Below are positions 19,268-27,454 of a stretch of 57,676 bases of DNA, in pieces. The notes below the pieces were generated by a model, which saw only the letters and a program-made list of their open reading frames with translations, was not told the DNA's origin and made no database searches. Position 1 is the stretch's first letter. The number at the start of each line of letters is the position of its first letter. This stretch comes from Akkermansia muciniphila (GTDB lineage Bacteria; Verrucomicrobiota; Verrucomicrobiia; Limisphaerales; UBA9464): contig CAMDGV010000025.1 in NCBI GenBank assembly GCA_945898055.1, positions 1 through 57,676 of the forward strand, read 5' to 3'. A program made the translations under genes and the position numbers.

Positions 19268-20704
19268 ATGAAAGAACCTTTCAATCAAAGATGGCCAGTG
19301 CCGCTGAGCCGGCGCAAAATGCTGCAGCGGTTCGCGAATGGATTTGGGATGCTTGGGTTGGCCCCTCTGCTGTCGAGCGAGTTATTGGCCAACCCGACTT
19401 CTTCGGCCAATCCACTCGCATTGAAGACACCGCATTTCGCGCCGCGTTGCAAGCGGATCATTTTTCTTTTCATGTCGGGCGGACCTTCGCATGTCGATAT
19501 GTTCGATCCCAAGCCGAAGCTGGACGAATACAATGGCAAACCACTGCCGTTCGAGCAACCCAAGTTGGTGCGCACGAAAACGGTGAACGTTTTGCGTTCG
19601 CCGTGGCAATTTAAGAAATACGGCCAGTGCGGCACGGAGGTCAGCGAACTGTTGCCCAATATTGCGACGTGCGTGGACGACCTGTGCGTAATCCGCTCAA
19701 TGGTGGCGGACAACATCAATCACAATGGCGCCTGCCTGCAGATGAACACGGGCGAGCAAGCCTTCTCCCGTCCGAGCATGGGTTCTTGGCTGTTGTATGG
19801 TTTGGGCAGCGAGAATCAAAATCTGCCCGGCTTCGTGGTCATCACGCCTGGCCAACCGGCGCAAGGCGCTCCGCTTTGGAGTTCAAGCTTCCTGCCTGCG
19901 AGTTATCAGGGGACGCTGGTATCCGACCTGCAAAATCCGATCGCCAACGTGGCCAACACGACCTTCTTGCCGGAGGAACAGCGCTCGGACTTGGACCTAT
20001 TGAAAAAACTCAACACGCTGCACCAACAACGTCGCGAAGAGGATAGCCGGCTCAGCGCGCGGATTGAATCCTTCGAGCTGGCTTTCCGCATGCAGGCGCA
20101 GGCGCCCGAAGCTTTTAGCATTCAGGGCGAATCAGCGGAAACCAAAAAGCTCTACGGCCTTGATGAGCCGCTGACGGAGACGTTCGGCAAACAATGTCTC
20201 ATCGCGCGCCGGTTGGTGGAGCGAGGCGTGCGTGTGGTCCAAGTGTATCACACGCAAACTAGCAAGCGCACCAGTTGCCAGCTTTGGGATCAGCATGGCG
20301 GATTGAAGACGGAGCTGCCCAACAACTGCGCGGCGGTGGATAAACCAGTGGCGGGTTTGCTGAAGGATTTGAAAGCGCGCGGAATGTTGGAGGATACTTT
20401 GGTCCTTTGGGGTGGGGAATTCGGGCGCACTCCGACCGCGGAGGGGACCGATGGGCGCGAGCATCATCCCTTCGGTTTCACGATGTTCTTGGCGGGCGGT
20501 GGCATCAAGAGCGGCCTGACTTACGGGGCGACGGATGAATTCGGCTGGCATGCCACCGAGAAAAAGGTGCAGGTGCACGACCTCCACGCCACCCTTCTCC
20601 ATTTGATGGGCCTAGATCATGAACGTCTCACCTATCGCTACAGCGGCCGGGATTTTCGACTAACCGATGTGGCCGGCCAGGTGGTCAAAGACATTCTGGC
20701 TTAA
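19268..20704 (+). CDS. DUF1501 protein (Tat-exported, sulfatase-fold-like)
   Basis: This is a 478-aa protein with a twin-arginine signal (PLSRRKMLQRFANGFGMLG). Family markers are FLFMSGGPSHVDMFDPKP, CVIRSMVADNINHNGAC, LPASYQGTLV, WGGEFGRTP and HHPFGFT near the end. DUF1501 proteins are related to the alkaline-phosphatase/sulfatase fold, but the usual catalytic formylglycine motif is not seen here, so hydrolase activity is uncertain. It is the regular partner of the cytochrome/DUF1549/DUF1553 protein upstream. Only 8 bp separate it from the SDR gene downstream, so all five plus-strand genes probably form one operon. Confidence 0.9.
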   Translation: MKEPFNQRWPVPLSRRKMLQRFANGFGMLGLAPLLSSELLANPTSSANPLALKTPHFAPRCKRIIFLFMSGGPSHVDMFDPKPKLDEYNGKPLPFEQPKLVRTKTVNVLRSPWQFKKYGQCGTEVSELLPNIATCVDDLCVIRSMVADNINHNGACLQMNTGEQAFSRPSMGSWLLYGLGSENQNLPGFVVITPGQPAQGAPLWSSSFLPASYQGTLVSDLQNPIANVANTTFLPEEQRSDLDLLKKLNTLHQQRREEDSRLSARIESFELAFRMQAQAPEAFSIQGESAETKKLYGLDEPLTETFGKQCLIARRLVERGVRVVQVYHTQTSKRTSCQLWDQHGGLKTELPNNCAAVDKPVAGLLKDLKARGMLEDTLVLWGGEFGRTPTAEGTDGREHHPFGFTMFLAGGGIKSGLTYGATDEFGWHATEKKVQVHDLHATLLHLMGLDHERLTYRYSGRDFRLTDVAGQVVKDILA

Positions 20705-20712
20705 ACCAGCTT

Positions 20713-21495
20713 ATGGACGAAATACGTGATCAGCGGGTTTTTATCTCGGGCGGTTGCGGCGATATTGGAAGAGCTGTGGCGACGCGATTCCTCGCGGAGG
20801 GCGCCAGCGTTGTGCTCGGGGACGTCATCGATGCGGAAGCCGGCCGGAAGGCCGCGCGGGCGTTGCATGCGGAGCGCGCTTTCTTCGTGGCGTGCGATGT
20901 CAGTTCTGGTCCCTCGGTCAACGCTGCCGTTGATTTTGCGCGAGGGACACTGGGCGGGATTGATACCGCCATTTGTTGCGCGGGGACAGTGGCCAATGAG
21001 TCCATTTTAAACATCACGCCCGCCCACTGGCAGCGGACGCTGAGCGTGAATCTCACAGGGAGCTTGCTCGTGGCCCAAGCCGCCGCCCGTCTGCTGCTGA
21101 AGAACAAGCCCACGGGGAAAAATCATCGCGGCACAATTATTTTAACCGGCAGTTGGGTCCAAAATTTGCCCTGGCCAGAAGGGGGCAGTTATTGCGTCAG
21201 CAAGGCCGGTCAGGAAATGCTCATGAAAGTGATCGCGCAGGAGTTCGCCGCGCAAGGAATTACATGCAACCTCGTTTCGCCGGGGATTGTTTACGCGGGG
21301 TTGAGCAAAGCCATCTATGATCGCGATCCCGTCTATCGGCAGCGCGCGGATGCGACGGCGCCGCTGGGACGCTTGTGCGCTCCTGACGAAGTCGCGGGCG
21401 CATTTCTTTACCTAGCCGGCGCCGACGCGCATTACATCACAGGCGCCAGCATCGTGGTGGACGGCGGAGCTTCCCTGGTGAGAAGGGATACATAG
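20713..21495 (+). CDS. SDR dehydrogenase, candidate 2-keto-3-deoxy sugar-acid 4-dehydrogenase
   Basis: This is a 260-aa classical SDR. The cofactor loop is SGGCGDIG, a variant of TGxxxGxG; Asp in LGDVID selects NAD; CCAG stands in for NNAG; the active site shows TGSWVQ and YCVSK. It lies between DUF1501 (8 bp gap) and a FAH-family gene of the diketo-deoxyfuconate hydrolase type. In known L-fucose and L-rhamnose routes an SDR next to that hydrolase oxidises the 4-hydroxyl of the 2-keto-3-deoxy acid, which is the assignment I infer here. A direct sugar dehydrogenase role is the alternative. Confidence 0.82.
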   Translation: MDEIRDQRVFISGGCGDIGRAVATRFLAEGASVVLGDVIDAEAGRKAARALHAERAFFVACDVSSGPSVNAAVDFARGTLGGIDTAICCAGTVANESILNITPAHWQRTLSVNLTGSLLVAQAAARLLLKNKPTGKNHRGTIILTGSWVQNLPWPEGGSYCVSKAGQEMLMKVIAQEFAAQGITCNLVSPGIVYAGLSKAIYDRDPVYRQRADATAPLGRLCAPDEVAGAFLYLAGADAHYITGASIVVDGGASLVRRDT

Positions 21496-21543
21496 TTCTT
21501 GGCTGTTCGAGAGTGTTCCTCAATTGTATCGATCGAAAAAGAA

Positions 21544-22395
21544 ATGAAATTGATTCGAGTTGGACTGTCGGAAAAAGAAGTGCCGGGCGTTCTCCTGGAG
21601 AATGGAGACCGCGTGAACGTGGCCGGTTTCGGCGAGGATTTTAATGAGCGCTTCTTTGGCAGCAATGGCCCCGAACGCCTGCGCGCTTGGTTGGCCGGCC
21701 AGCGCGATTTGCCGTGCTTTGCGCCGACCGAACGCATGGGCCCGCCCATCACGCGCCCGAGCAAAATTATTTGCGTCGGTTTGAACTACGCAGATCATGC
21801 GCGCGAATCGGGGGTGCCCTTGCCGCCCGAGCCGGTGATTTTTTTTAAAGCCACCACTGCCTTCTGCGGTCCGAACGATCCTCTGGTCATTCCGCGCGGG
21901 TCGAAGAAAACGGATTGGGAAGTGGAACTGGCTTTTGTCATCGGTCACGTCGCGCGCTACGTGAACGAAAGCGACGCCTTAAAACACGTGGCGGGCTATC
22001 TTCTGCACAATGATTATAGCGAACGCGAGTGGCAGCTTGAACGCGGCGGACAATGGGTCAAAGGCAAGAGCGCGGATACCTTCGCGCCGCTGGGCCCGTG
22101 GCTGGCGACACCGGACGAAATCGCCAACGTCCAGGACCTACGCCTTTGGCTCAAAGTGAATGGCAAAATGCGGCAGGACAGTTCCACGGCCAACATGGCC
22201 TTTGGCGTCGCACATATTATCAGTTATTTGACGCAGTTTATGACGTTGCTGCCCGGAGACGTCATCAGCACTGGCACCCCACCGGGCGTCGGCTTGGGAC
22301 AGAAGCCGCCCGTTTACCTGAATCCGGGCGATGTGATCGAACTGGGCGTCACTTCCCTCGGCCAACAACGCCAAGTAGCGCGCGCGGCTGACTAG
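21544..22395 (+). CDS. FAH-family hydrolase, 2,4-diketo-3-deoxy sugar-acid hydrolase type
   Basis: This is a 283-aa fumarylacetoacetase-family enzyme. The core shows ICVGLNYADHARESG, FFKATTAFCGP, the metal-binding TDWEVELAFVIG, VAGYLLHNDYSEREWQLERG, and STGTPPGVGLG near the end. The EREWQLERGGQWVKGKSADTF block resembles enzymes that split 2,4-diketo-3-deoxy-L-fuconate or -rhamnonate into pyruvate and lactate. I use the ATG at 21544 because the family begins MKLxRVG; the longer TTG frame adds an unrelated leader. It follows the SDR closely and would carry out the last carbon-chain cleavage of the pathway. Confidence 0.87.
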   Translation: MKLIRVGLSEKEVPGVLLENGDRVNVAGFGEDFNERFFGSNGPERLRAWLAGQRDLPCFAPTERMGPPITRPSKIICVGLNYADHARESGVPLPPEPVIFFKATTAFCGPNDPLVIPRGSKKTDWEVELAFVIGHVARYVNESDALKHVAGYLLHNDYSEREWQLERGGQWVKGKSADTFAPLGPWLATPDEIANVQDLRLWLKVNGKMRQDSSTANMAFGVAHIISYLTQFMTLLPGDVISTGTPPGVGLGQKPPVYLNPGDVIELGVTSLGQQRQVARAAD

Positions 22396-22459
22396 GAATC
22401 TGAAAGCAAAATTGAAACCAACTTCGACCCACGTGCGGCCGGGCGTGAAACGACTCACG

Positions 22460-23248
22460 ATGAAGAGCATCCAGGCGCATCACGTCGCGCCCGGGACCTC
22501 GACCCTCTGGTGGCTGGGGCAGGCGGGATTCATTCTCAAAACGCCGGGCGGCAAGATCGCCGTCCTTGATCCGTATCTTTCGAACTCCTGCAAAGCAATC
22601 GGCGAGCAAAATAATTTTTTACTGGATCGCCAGACGCCGCCGCCCATGACCCCAAAAGAAATGGTGGGCGTGGATCTTTACCTCCTCACTCACACTCATC
22701 AGGATCACTTAGACCCCGAAACCATTGGACCCTATCGCGCGGCAGGAGGGCGCGGCCAATTTATCGCGCCGCCCGAAGCCGTCGAAAAACTTCGTTCCCT
22801 TACGGTTCCAGAAGAGGAAATAACGATGGTTTGGCCCAACAAAAGCGTGACCATCGGCGACCTGACGGTGCGCGCCACATTTGCGATTCCTTTTGGCGGC
22901 GACGATCTAACGCACGTTGGATATCTCGCCTTCGTGAAAGGGGGGCCCACGATTTATTTCACCGGTGACACGTCCTACGACGACATTCTCGCCGACGCGG
23001 TGGCGCCGCATAAACCGGACGTCCTGGTGACCGTGATCAATGGCGCTTTCAAGAATCTGGGCCCGGCCGATGGCGCCCGCCTCGCAAAAAAGTTAAACGT
23101 CAGAATCACCATCCCCTGTCATCACGACATGTTCTTCGACAATTGCCAGCCGCCCCAAATGCTCCATACCAGCCTCAAGCTCCACGGGATGGGCGATACC
23201 TACCGACTGCTCGAACACGGAACCCCTTTCGATCTGTCGCTGGCTTGA
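22460..23248 (+). CDS. Metallo-beta-lactamase-fold lactonase (UlaG-like)
   Basis: This 262-aa protein starts at MKSIQAHHV. It carries the metal-binding motif THTHQDHLD near residue 77, a further ligand in YFTGDTSYDD near 167 and a late His in IPCHHDMFF. WWLGQAGFILK and LDPYLSN are typical of the UlaG branch, whose model enzyme opens L-ascorbate-6-phosphate lactone. Placed last in an operon with SDR and FAH enzymes, a sugar-lactone hydrolase role is attractive but inferred. No signal peptide is seen, so it should be cytoplasmic. It faces the permease gene tail to tail with a 13-bp gap. Confidence 0.8.
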   Translation: MKSIQAHHVAPGTSTLWWLGQAGFILKTPGGKIAVLDPYLSNSCKAIGEQNNFLLDRQTPPPMTPKEMVGVDLYLLTHTHQDHLDPETIGPYRAAGGRGQFIAPPEAVEKLRSLTVPEEEITMVWPNKSVTIGDLTVRATFAIPFGGDDLTHVGYLAFVKGGPTIYFTGDTSYDDILADAVAPHKPDVLVTVINGAFKNLGPADGARLAKKLNVRITIPCHHDMFFDNCQPPQMLHTSLKLHGMGDTYRLLEHGTPFDLSLA

Positions 23249-23261
23249 AAAGGAGCGTTTT

Positions 23262-24245
23262 CTAACGGTCACTTTTCGCGAGATTTTTTTGAAACCTTTC
23301 ACGGGCTTCTTGGGAAAGTTGATCCAAGACGACCGCGATGATCAGGGCGACCCCTTTAATAATATCCGCGCAGTGCGGATTTATCCCCAGTGAGACGATG
23401 CCGCTGCTGATCACGCCGAGCAAGGTGACCGCGAGCAGAACCCCTAAGATATTGCCGCGGCCGCCGTTGAAGGCGACCCCGCCCAGAATGACAGCGGTGA
23501 TCACATCCAATTCCAGTGAAACGCCAAAGGCCGGCGAAGCAGAACCGAAGCGACCGGCGGTCAGCACGCCCGCGAGGCCCACAATGAGGCCATTGCTCAA
23601 GAAGGCGCCCAAGACGAGTCGCCGCACCGGGATGCCGACCGCGTGGCAAGCTTCGCGATTGCCGCCGATCGCAAAAACGTGGCGGCCAATGGTGGTTCTG
23701 GTGAACAGAAAATGGAGAGAGAGCGCCAGAAGGATCAGCACAATGACCGGCATCGGAATGCCGACCAGCCGGGTTTGCGCGAAGACGCTGAATTCCTTGG
23801 GCACGCTTCTGATCGAGTACCCGCCGGTCAAAAGCAGCACAATTCCCCGCAAGACCGCCATCGTGCCCAGGGTGATGATGATGGGGGACAACTTAACCCG
23901 CCAGACCAGCCAGCCATTGACGAGACCAAGCAAGCCTCCCAACAAGACCGCCAGCAACATCGCGACGAGAGGCGGCATGGACTTGGCCAGCATGGCGGCC
24001 ACGACCGCGGTGAGCGCGAAGATGGAGCCGATCGACAAATCAATGTTGCCGCTGATGATCAGGTATGTCGCTCCAAGACAGGCGATGCCGATGAACGCCA
24101 TTTGCAGAGCCACGACGACGAGATTGTCGAAGGTGACATATTTCGGACTGAAGATGGCCAAGGCGCCCAGGGCGCAGCTGAGGGTGAAGAGCATTCCCAA
24201 GTTGCGCCCGTGCTCGCGTAAAAATCCGCTTTCTTTACGTTCCAT
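23262..24245 (-). CDS. Sugar ABC transporter permease (RbsC-like)
   Basis: This 327-aa membrane protein of the RbsC/FrcB family has about ten hydrophobic helices, with the family core ISGNIDLSIGSIFALTA near residue 65 and GGNREACHAVGI in the cytoplasmic loop. VFNGGRGNILGVLLAVTLLG lies near residue 258 in the form VAFNGGRGN. Its ATG lies one base after the stop of the ATPase gene. With the ATPase and binding protein upstream it forms a sugar importer in the inner membrane. Confidence 0.92.
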   Translation of the reverse strand: MERKESGFLREHGRNLGMLFTLSCALGALAIFSPKYVTFDNLVVVALQMAFIGIACLGATYLIISGNIDLSIGSIFALTAVVAAMLAKSMPPLVAMLLAVLLGGLLGLVNGWLVWRVKLSPIIITLGTMAVLRGIVLLLTGGYSIRSVPKEFSVFAQTRLVGIPMPVIVLILLALSLHFLFTRTTIGRHVFAIGGNREACHAVGIPVRRLVLGAFLSNGLIVGLAGVLTAGRFGSASPAFGVSLELDVITAVILGGVAFNGGRGNILGVLLAVTLLGVISSGIVSLGINPHCADIIKGVALIIAVVLDQLSQEARERFQKNLAKSDR

Positions 24246-24246
24246 G

Positions 24247-25044
24247 TCAGAGAGCGGGAGCGGCCAGCAGCCCGGTCATGGCGGCGACCAAAGTTTCGCG
24301 CTTTGTTTCCGCGGCGGTCACATCCCAGGCAATTCTCCCTTGACGCAATGCGACGATTCGGTCCGCGACCGCAAAAACGTTATCGAGATTATGGCTGATC
24401 AGAATCACGCCCACGCCTGTTTGCGCCACGCGGCGAATAACCTCTAGCGTGGCTTCGGTCTGACGCAACCCTAATGCCGCCGTCGGCTCGTCCAGGATGA
24501 CCAACCGGTGGGCCTTCATGATCGCGCGGGCAATCGCGATCGCCTGCCGTTGGCCTCCAGAAAGACGCTCCACCGGCCGACTCAAATCAGGTAGGCTCGT
24601 TCCCAGGCGATCCAGTTGCGCGCGCGCTTTCTCGCGACTGGCGTGATGATCGATAATCTTCAGCGGGCCGAATCGGAACCGCGTCGGTTCCTCCCCGAGG
24701 ACCACGTTGGCGGCGATGTCGAGATTATCGCATAAAAGAAGGTTCTGGTGGACCGTCTCGATGCCGGCGACCCGCGCTTTTCGCGGAGTGAGGTGATCGA
24801 CCAGCGTGTCGCCCAACCACAACTTCCCCTCGTCGTGCTTGTGCAGTCCGCTGATGATTTTCACCAGCGTGCTTTTTCCCGCGCCATTATCTCCGACCAG
24901 CGCGGTGATCTCGCCAGCCTTAAAACTGACGGAGACGCTATCGAGGGCTTTGACGCCCCCGAAAAACTTGCTGATGCCTTCGCAGCGGACGATGGGAATT
25001 CCCTTCGCCGAATTGGCCTCCGCGCTTGCTGAAATACTTTGCAC
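24247..25044 (-). CDS. Sugar ABC transporter ATPase
   Basis: This 265-aa single-domain ATPase has Walker A GDNGAGKST near residue 53, the signature LSGGQRQ near 162, Walker B LVILDEPTAAL and the switch His in ILISHN. Many ribose-type importers use a fused tandem ATPase of about 500 aa, so a single domain means a homodimer as in the fructose (Frc) type. It lies 36 bp downstream of the binding-protein gene and one base before the permease gene. Confidence 0.92.
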   Translation of the reverse strand: MQSISASAEANSAKGIPIVRCEGISKFFGGVKALDSVSVSFKAGEITALVGDNGAGKSTLVKIISGLHKHDEGKLWLGDTLVDHLTPRKARVAGIETVHQNLLLCDNLDIAANVVLGEEPTRFRFGPLKIIDHHASREKARAQLDRLGTSLPDLSRPVERLSGGQRQAIAIARAIMKAHRLVILDEPTAALGLRQTEATLEVIRRVAQTGVGVILISHNLDNVFAVADRIVALRQGRIAWDVTAAETKRETLVAAMTGLLAAPAL

Positions 25045-25080
25045 TCCCCTGCCTTCTTTCTTGTTCGCTTGCCGGTTGGA

Positions 25081-26184
25081 TTACACCTTCGGAGTGGTCA
25101 GCGGCGTCTCGCTGTAACGCATGATGGTGGAATCGCCATAATACTTTTCTGACTCCGGCGCCTGGGCGTTTTTACCTAAGAGGACGATCTCATTGAGATT
25201 TTCTTTTGTGACCAAGCGCCCGCCTTGCGTGCGGGTCGGCGCGATTTTTTCTCCGTTCAAGAGCTTGAGCATATCGCGCATAAACGCCGCAGAGCTGTAT
25301 GAGAAAAGGTAACTCCAGGTCGCCTGATAAATTCCCCCTTGCGCGATCTTATCCAAAACTAGGCGGGTTCCATCGGCGCTCGCCACCAGGAACTGATCCG
25401 GATTAATTTTCCCAGCCTCCGTCGCCGCCTGGCACGCGCCGAAGCCGGGATCGTCGGCGTGGGCGAGCAGGATTTTCATGGCCGGATGGGCTTGCAGCAT
25501 ATTGGCCGCTCCACTCGCGCCCAAATCAATAGTGTGCCCGTGCGTTTCCGCAACCACCTGACTGCCTGGAGCGTGTTCCTTCAAACCATCCTTCATCCCC
25601 TGCAGGCGAATGCGCAACCAGGGGTCGCTTTGATTGCCAATCACGCCCACTTCCGCTTTGCCACCATGTTTCTCATTGATCCAACGGGCCGCGAATTTGC
25701 CGACCTCATAGCCGCTTTGGTGTTGGTCCAGCACGACGTTCTGCGTGCAACCGGTGACGGGAGAAGCGCCATGGTTGAAGATCGGAATGCCTTTCTTTAC
25801 CGCGCTAGCCACAATGCTTTCCAGGCCATCGGAAGGAAGCGCGATAAAAAAAATCCCTTCGTAACCCTGGGCAACGAACGCCTCTAAATCGGACATTTGC
25901 TTCACGGCATTTCCATCGGCATCCACGATGACGAATTCGACGCCGATCGCGGAACGCGCAGCTTCCTTGCGCATGTCCTCATAAAACTCATTCAGAATTT
26001 CCGCCTTGTGCGGACTGGAGAGGCCAAGGCGCCATTTCTTCGGCTGCCCCGGAGAAGGGTTAGCGCTTTGGTTGCAGCCGATCAGGCCCACACAAGCCAA
26101 TCCGCCGAGCGTGGATCCCACCACGCTCAAGAATCCGCGACGGTGCAAATCGATGCTTTCGCTACGAGGTAAAAGGTGTCGCAT
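25081..26184 (-). CDS. Sugar ABC transporter substrate-binding lipoprotein
   Basis: This 367-aa protein of the periplasmic-binding type 1 (RbsB-like) family starts at MRHLLPRSES. HRRGFLSVVGSTLGG is followed by the lipobox LIGC with Cys near residue 37, so it is a membrane-anchored lipoprotein, perhaps Tat-exported. Family features are GYEGIFFIALPSDGLE, VVLDQHQSGYEVG and LLAHADDPGFGACQA. It binds a monosaccharide outside the membrane and delivers it to the permease. I chose 26184 because the 28 upstream residues have no export character. It heads the operon and diverges from an MFS pseudogene. Confidence 0.9.
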   Translation of the reverse strand: MRHLLPRSESIDLHRRGFLSVVGSTLGGLACVGLIGCNQSANPSPGQPKKWRLGLSSPHKAEILNEFYEDMRKEAARSAIGVEFVIVDADGNAVKQMSDLEAFVAQGYEGIFFIALPSDGLESIVASAVKKGIPIFNHGASPVTGCTQNVVLDQHQSGYEVGKFAARWINEKHGGKAEVGVIGNQSDPWLRIRLQGMKDGLKEHAPGSQVVAETHGHTIDLGASGAANMLQAHPAMKILLAHADDPGFGACQAATEAGKINPDQFLVASADGTRLVLDKIAQGGIYQATWSYLFSYSSAAFMRDMLKLLNGEKIAPTRTQGGRLVTKENLNEIVLLGKNAQAPESEKYYGDSTIMRYSETPLTTPKV

Positions 26185-26362
26185 GGGAATGATAAAACGA
26201 TCGCCCGAGGACCACTCGGAATCAATCCAAAACAGCGGACAATCGTCAGTTTTTATCGGCAATCCCACGATCCAAAAGTGTGGCTAAAAGAGCAAATAAC
26301 ACGGCGAAAAAAGACTGAGGCTTGCGGACATTTAGCGCACTGTGGCGCCGACGCCTCTGCCG

Positions 26363-27162
26363 ATGGAAATAAACGCGGAGAAGGTACGCGCGCAAATCAG
26401 CCTGCGCATTCTGCCGCTGATCTTTCTGATCTATGTGGTGGCCTATCTGGACCGGGCGAATGTCGCGTTTGCCAAAGCCTCGATTTCGGCGGACTTATAC
26501 TTTTCCGAAGCGATGTTTGGGCTGGGCGCCGGCATTTTCTACCTTGGGTATCTGGCGCTGGAGATTCCGGGCGCCTTGCTGGTGGAGTTGTTTTTTCCAA
26601 TCCGGGCTCGACAACCATCATTTTCTGGCTGCCGACGCTGATCAAAAAAGCCTCCGAAGCAGCCGGCGGCGTTTCGATGCGGTGGTCCACTGTGCCCTTC
26701 GCGGTCGGCATGGTCGCGTTGCGAATATTGGGCTGGTCCTCGGATCGAAAAGGCGAAAGGAAGTGGCATTGCATCCTGACGCAAATCACGGCGGCCGCGT
26801 TTTTGACGTTAAACGCCGCACCGAACAACAGCTTCGACTGGTCGATGTTTTGCCTGTGCATGACGGAGGTCGGCGTCTTTGCCTAGCCCGCGCCATTTTG
26901 GGTTTTGCCCACCTTGACGCTCACCAAAAGCGCGGCCGCGGGCTCCATCGGATTGATCAACTCCTTTGGTAGCCTAGCGGGGTTCGTCGGCCCCGTCCTG
27001 ATCGGCTATTTGCTCTCGCATAATTTTACCATGCATCAGAGTTTCGTCTGTCTATCGGCCACCTACGCTTTCTCGGCGGCGTTGATTTTATCCGTCACTA
27101 TCAAAGCGGAAAAGAACTCCCCCCAACCGGCTGGTTGCCAAGCATCAATGAAACTGCCATGA
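26363..27162 (+). pseudogene. Broken MFS (anion:cation symporter type) gene
   Basis: The N-terminus (MEINAEKVRAQISLRILPLIF, AYLDRANVAFAKASI) is a normal ACS-type MFS start through about helix 2. At about 26590 the frame changes, and the sequence resumes in another frame with IIFWLPTLIKKASEAAG and WSSDRKGERKWH, which belong to helices 7-9. Helices 3-6, roughly 160 residues, are missing. A TAG at 26884-26886 then interrupts the same frame before PAPFWVLPTLTLTKSAAAG and helices 10-12. An internal deletion plus a nonsense codon make this a dead gene, probably once a sugar-acid transporter. Confidence 0.85.
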
Positions 27163-27220
27163 CCAAACACGTCGCCTACTCGATCCCAATCCGAACCCGC
27201 CAGCCTCCCTTGACTAGGCC

Positions 27221-27445
27221 GTGCTCGAAAAATGCGGCGCGCTCCTGGACACTTATGCCGTCAAACCCGTGCCCAGTGACAGACCTTTGTTAGGTTTTGA
27301 AAATGAGGTCCTCTCGCTCCATTGTGCGGCTCACACGTCAGGTGCCTTTGAACAACTTCGCGCTCAAACCGTGGCGGAGGTGATTCGCGCTTTGAAAAGC
27401 GAACCCCTCCGAAACGTGGTGAACGCGTATTTCCTGAAACGATAG
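27221..27445 (+). pseudogene. C-terminal scrap of a D-2-hydroxyacid dehydrogenase
   Basis: The frame VLEKCGALLDTYAVKPVPSD, then PLLGFENEVLSLHCAAHTSG, then LKSEPLRNVVN matches the end of SerA/GhrA-like dehydrogenases, including the catalytic-His region where H(V)A(G/A)HT is normal. The NAD-binding domain is absent, and a TAG sits just upstream in the same frame. It lies 58 bp after the broken MFS gene, so a transporter/dehydrogenase pair has probably decayed together. A truncated but expressed 74-aa peptide cannot be ruled out. Confidence 0.7.
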
Positions 27446-27454
27446 GCGTCAAGC

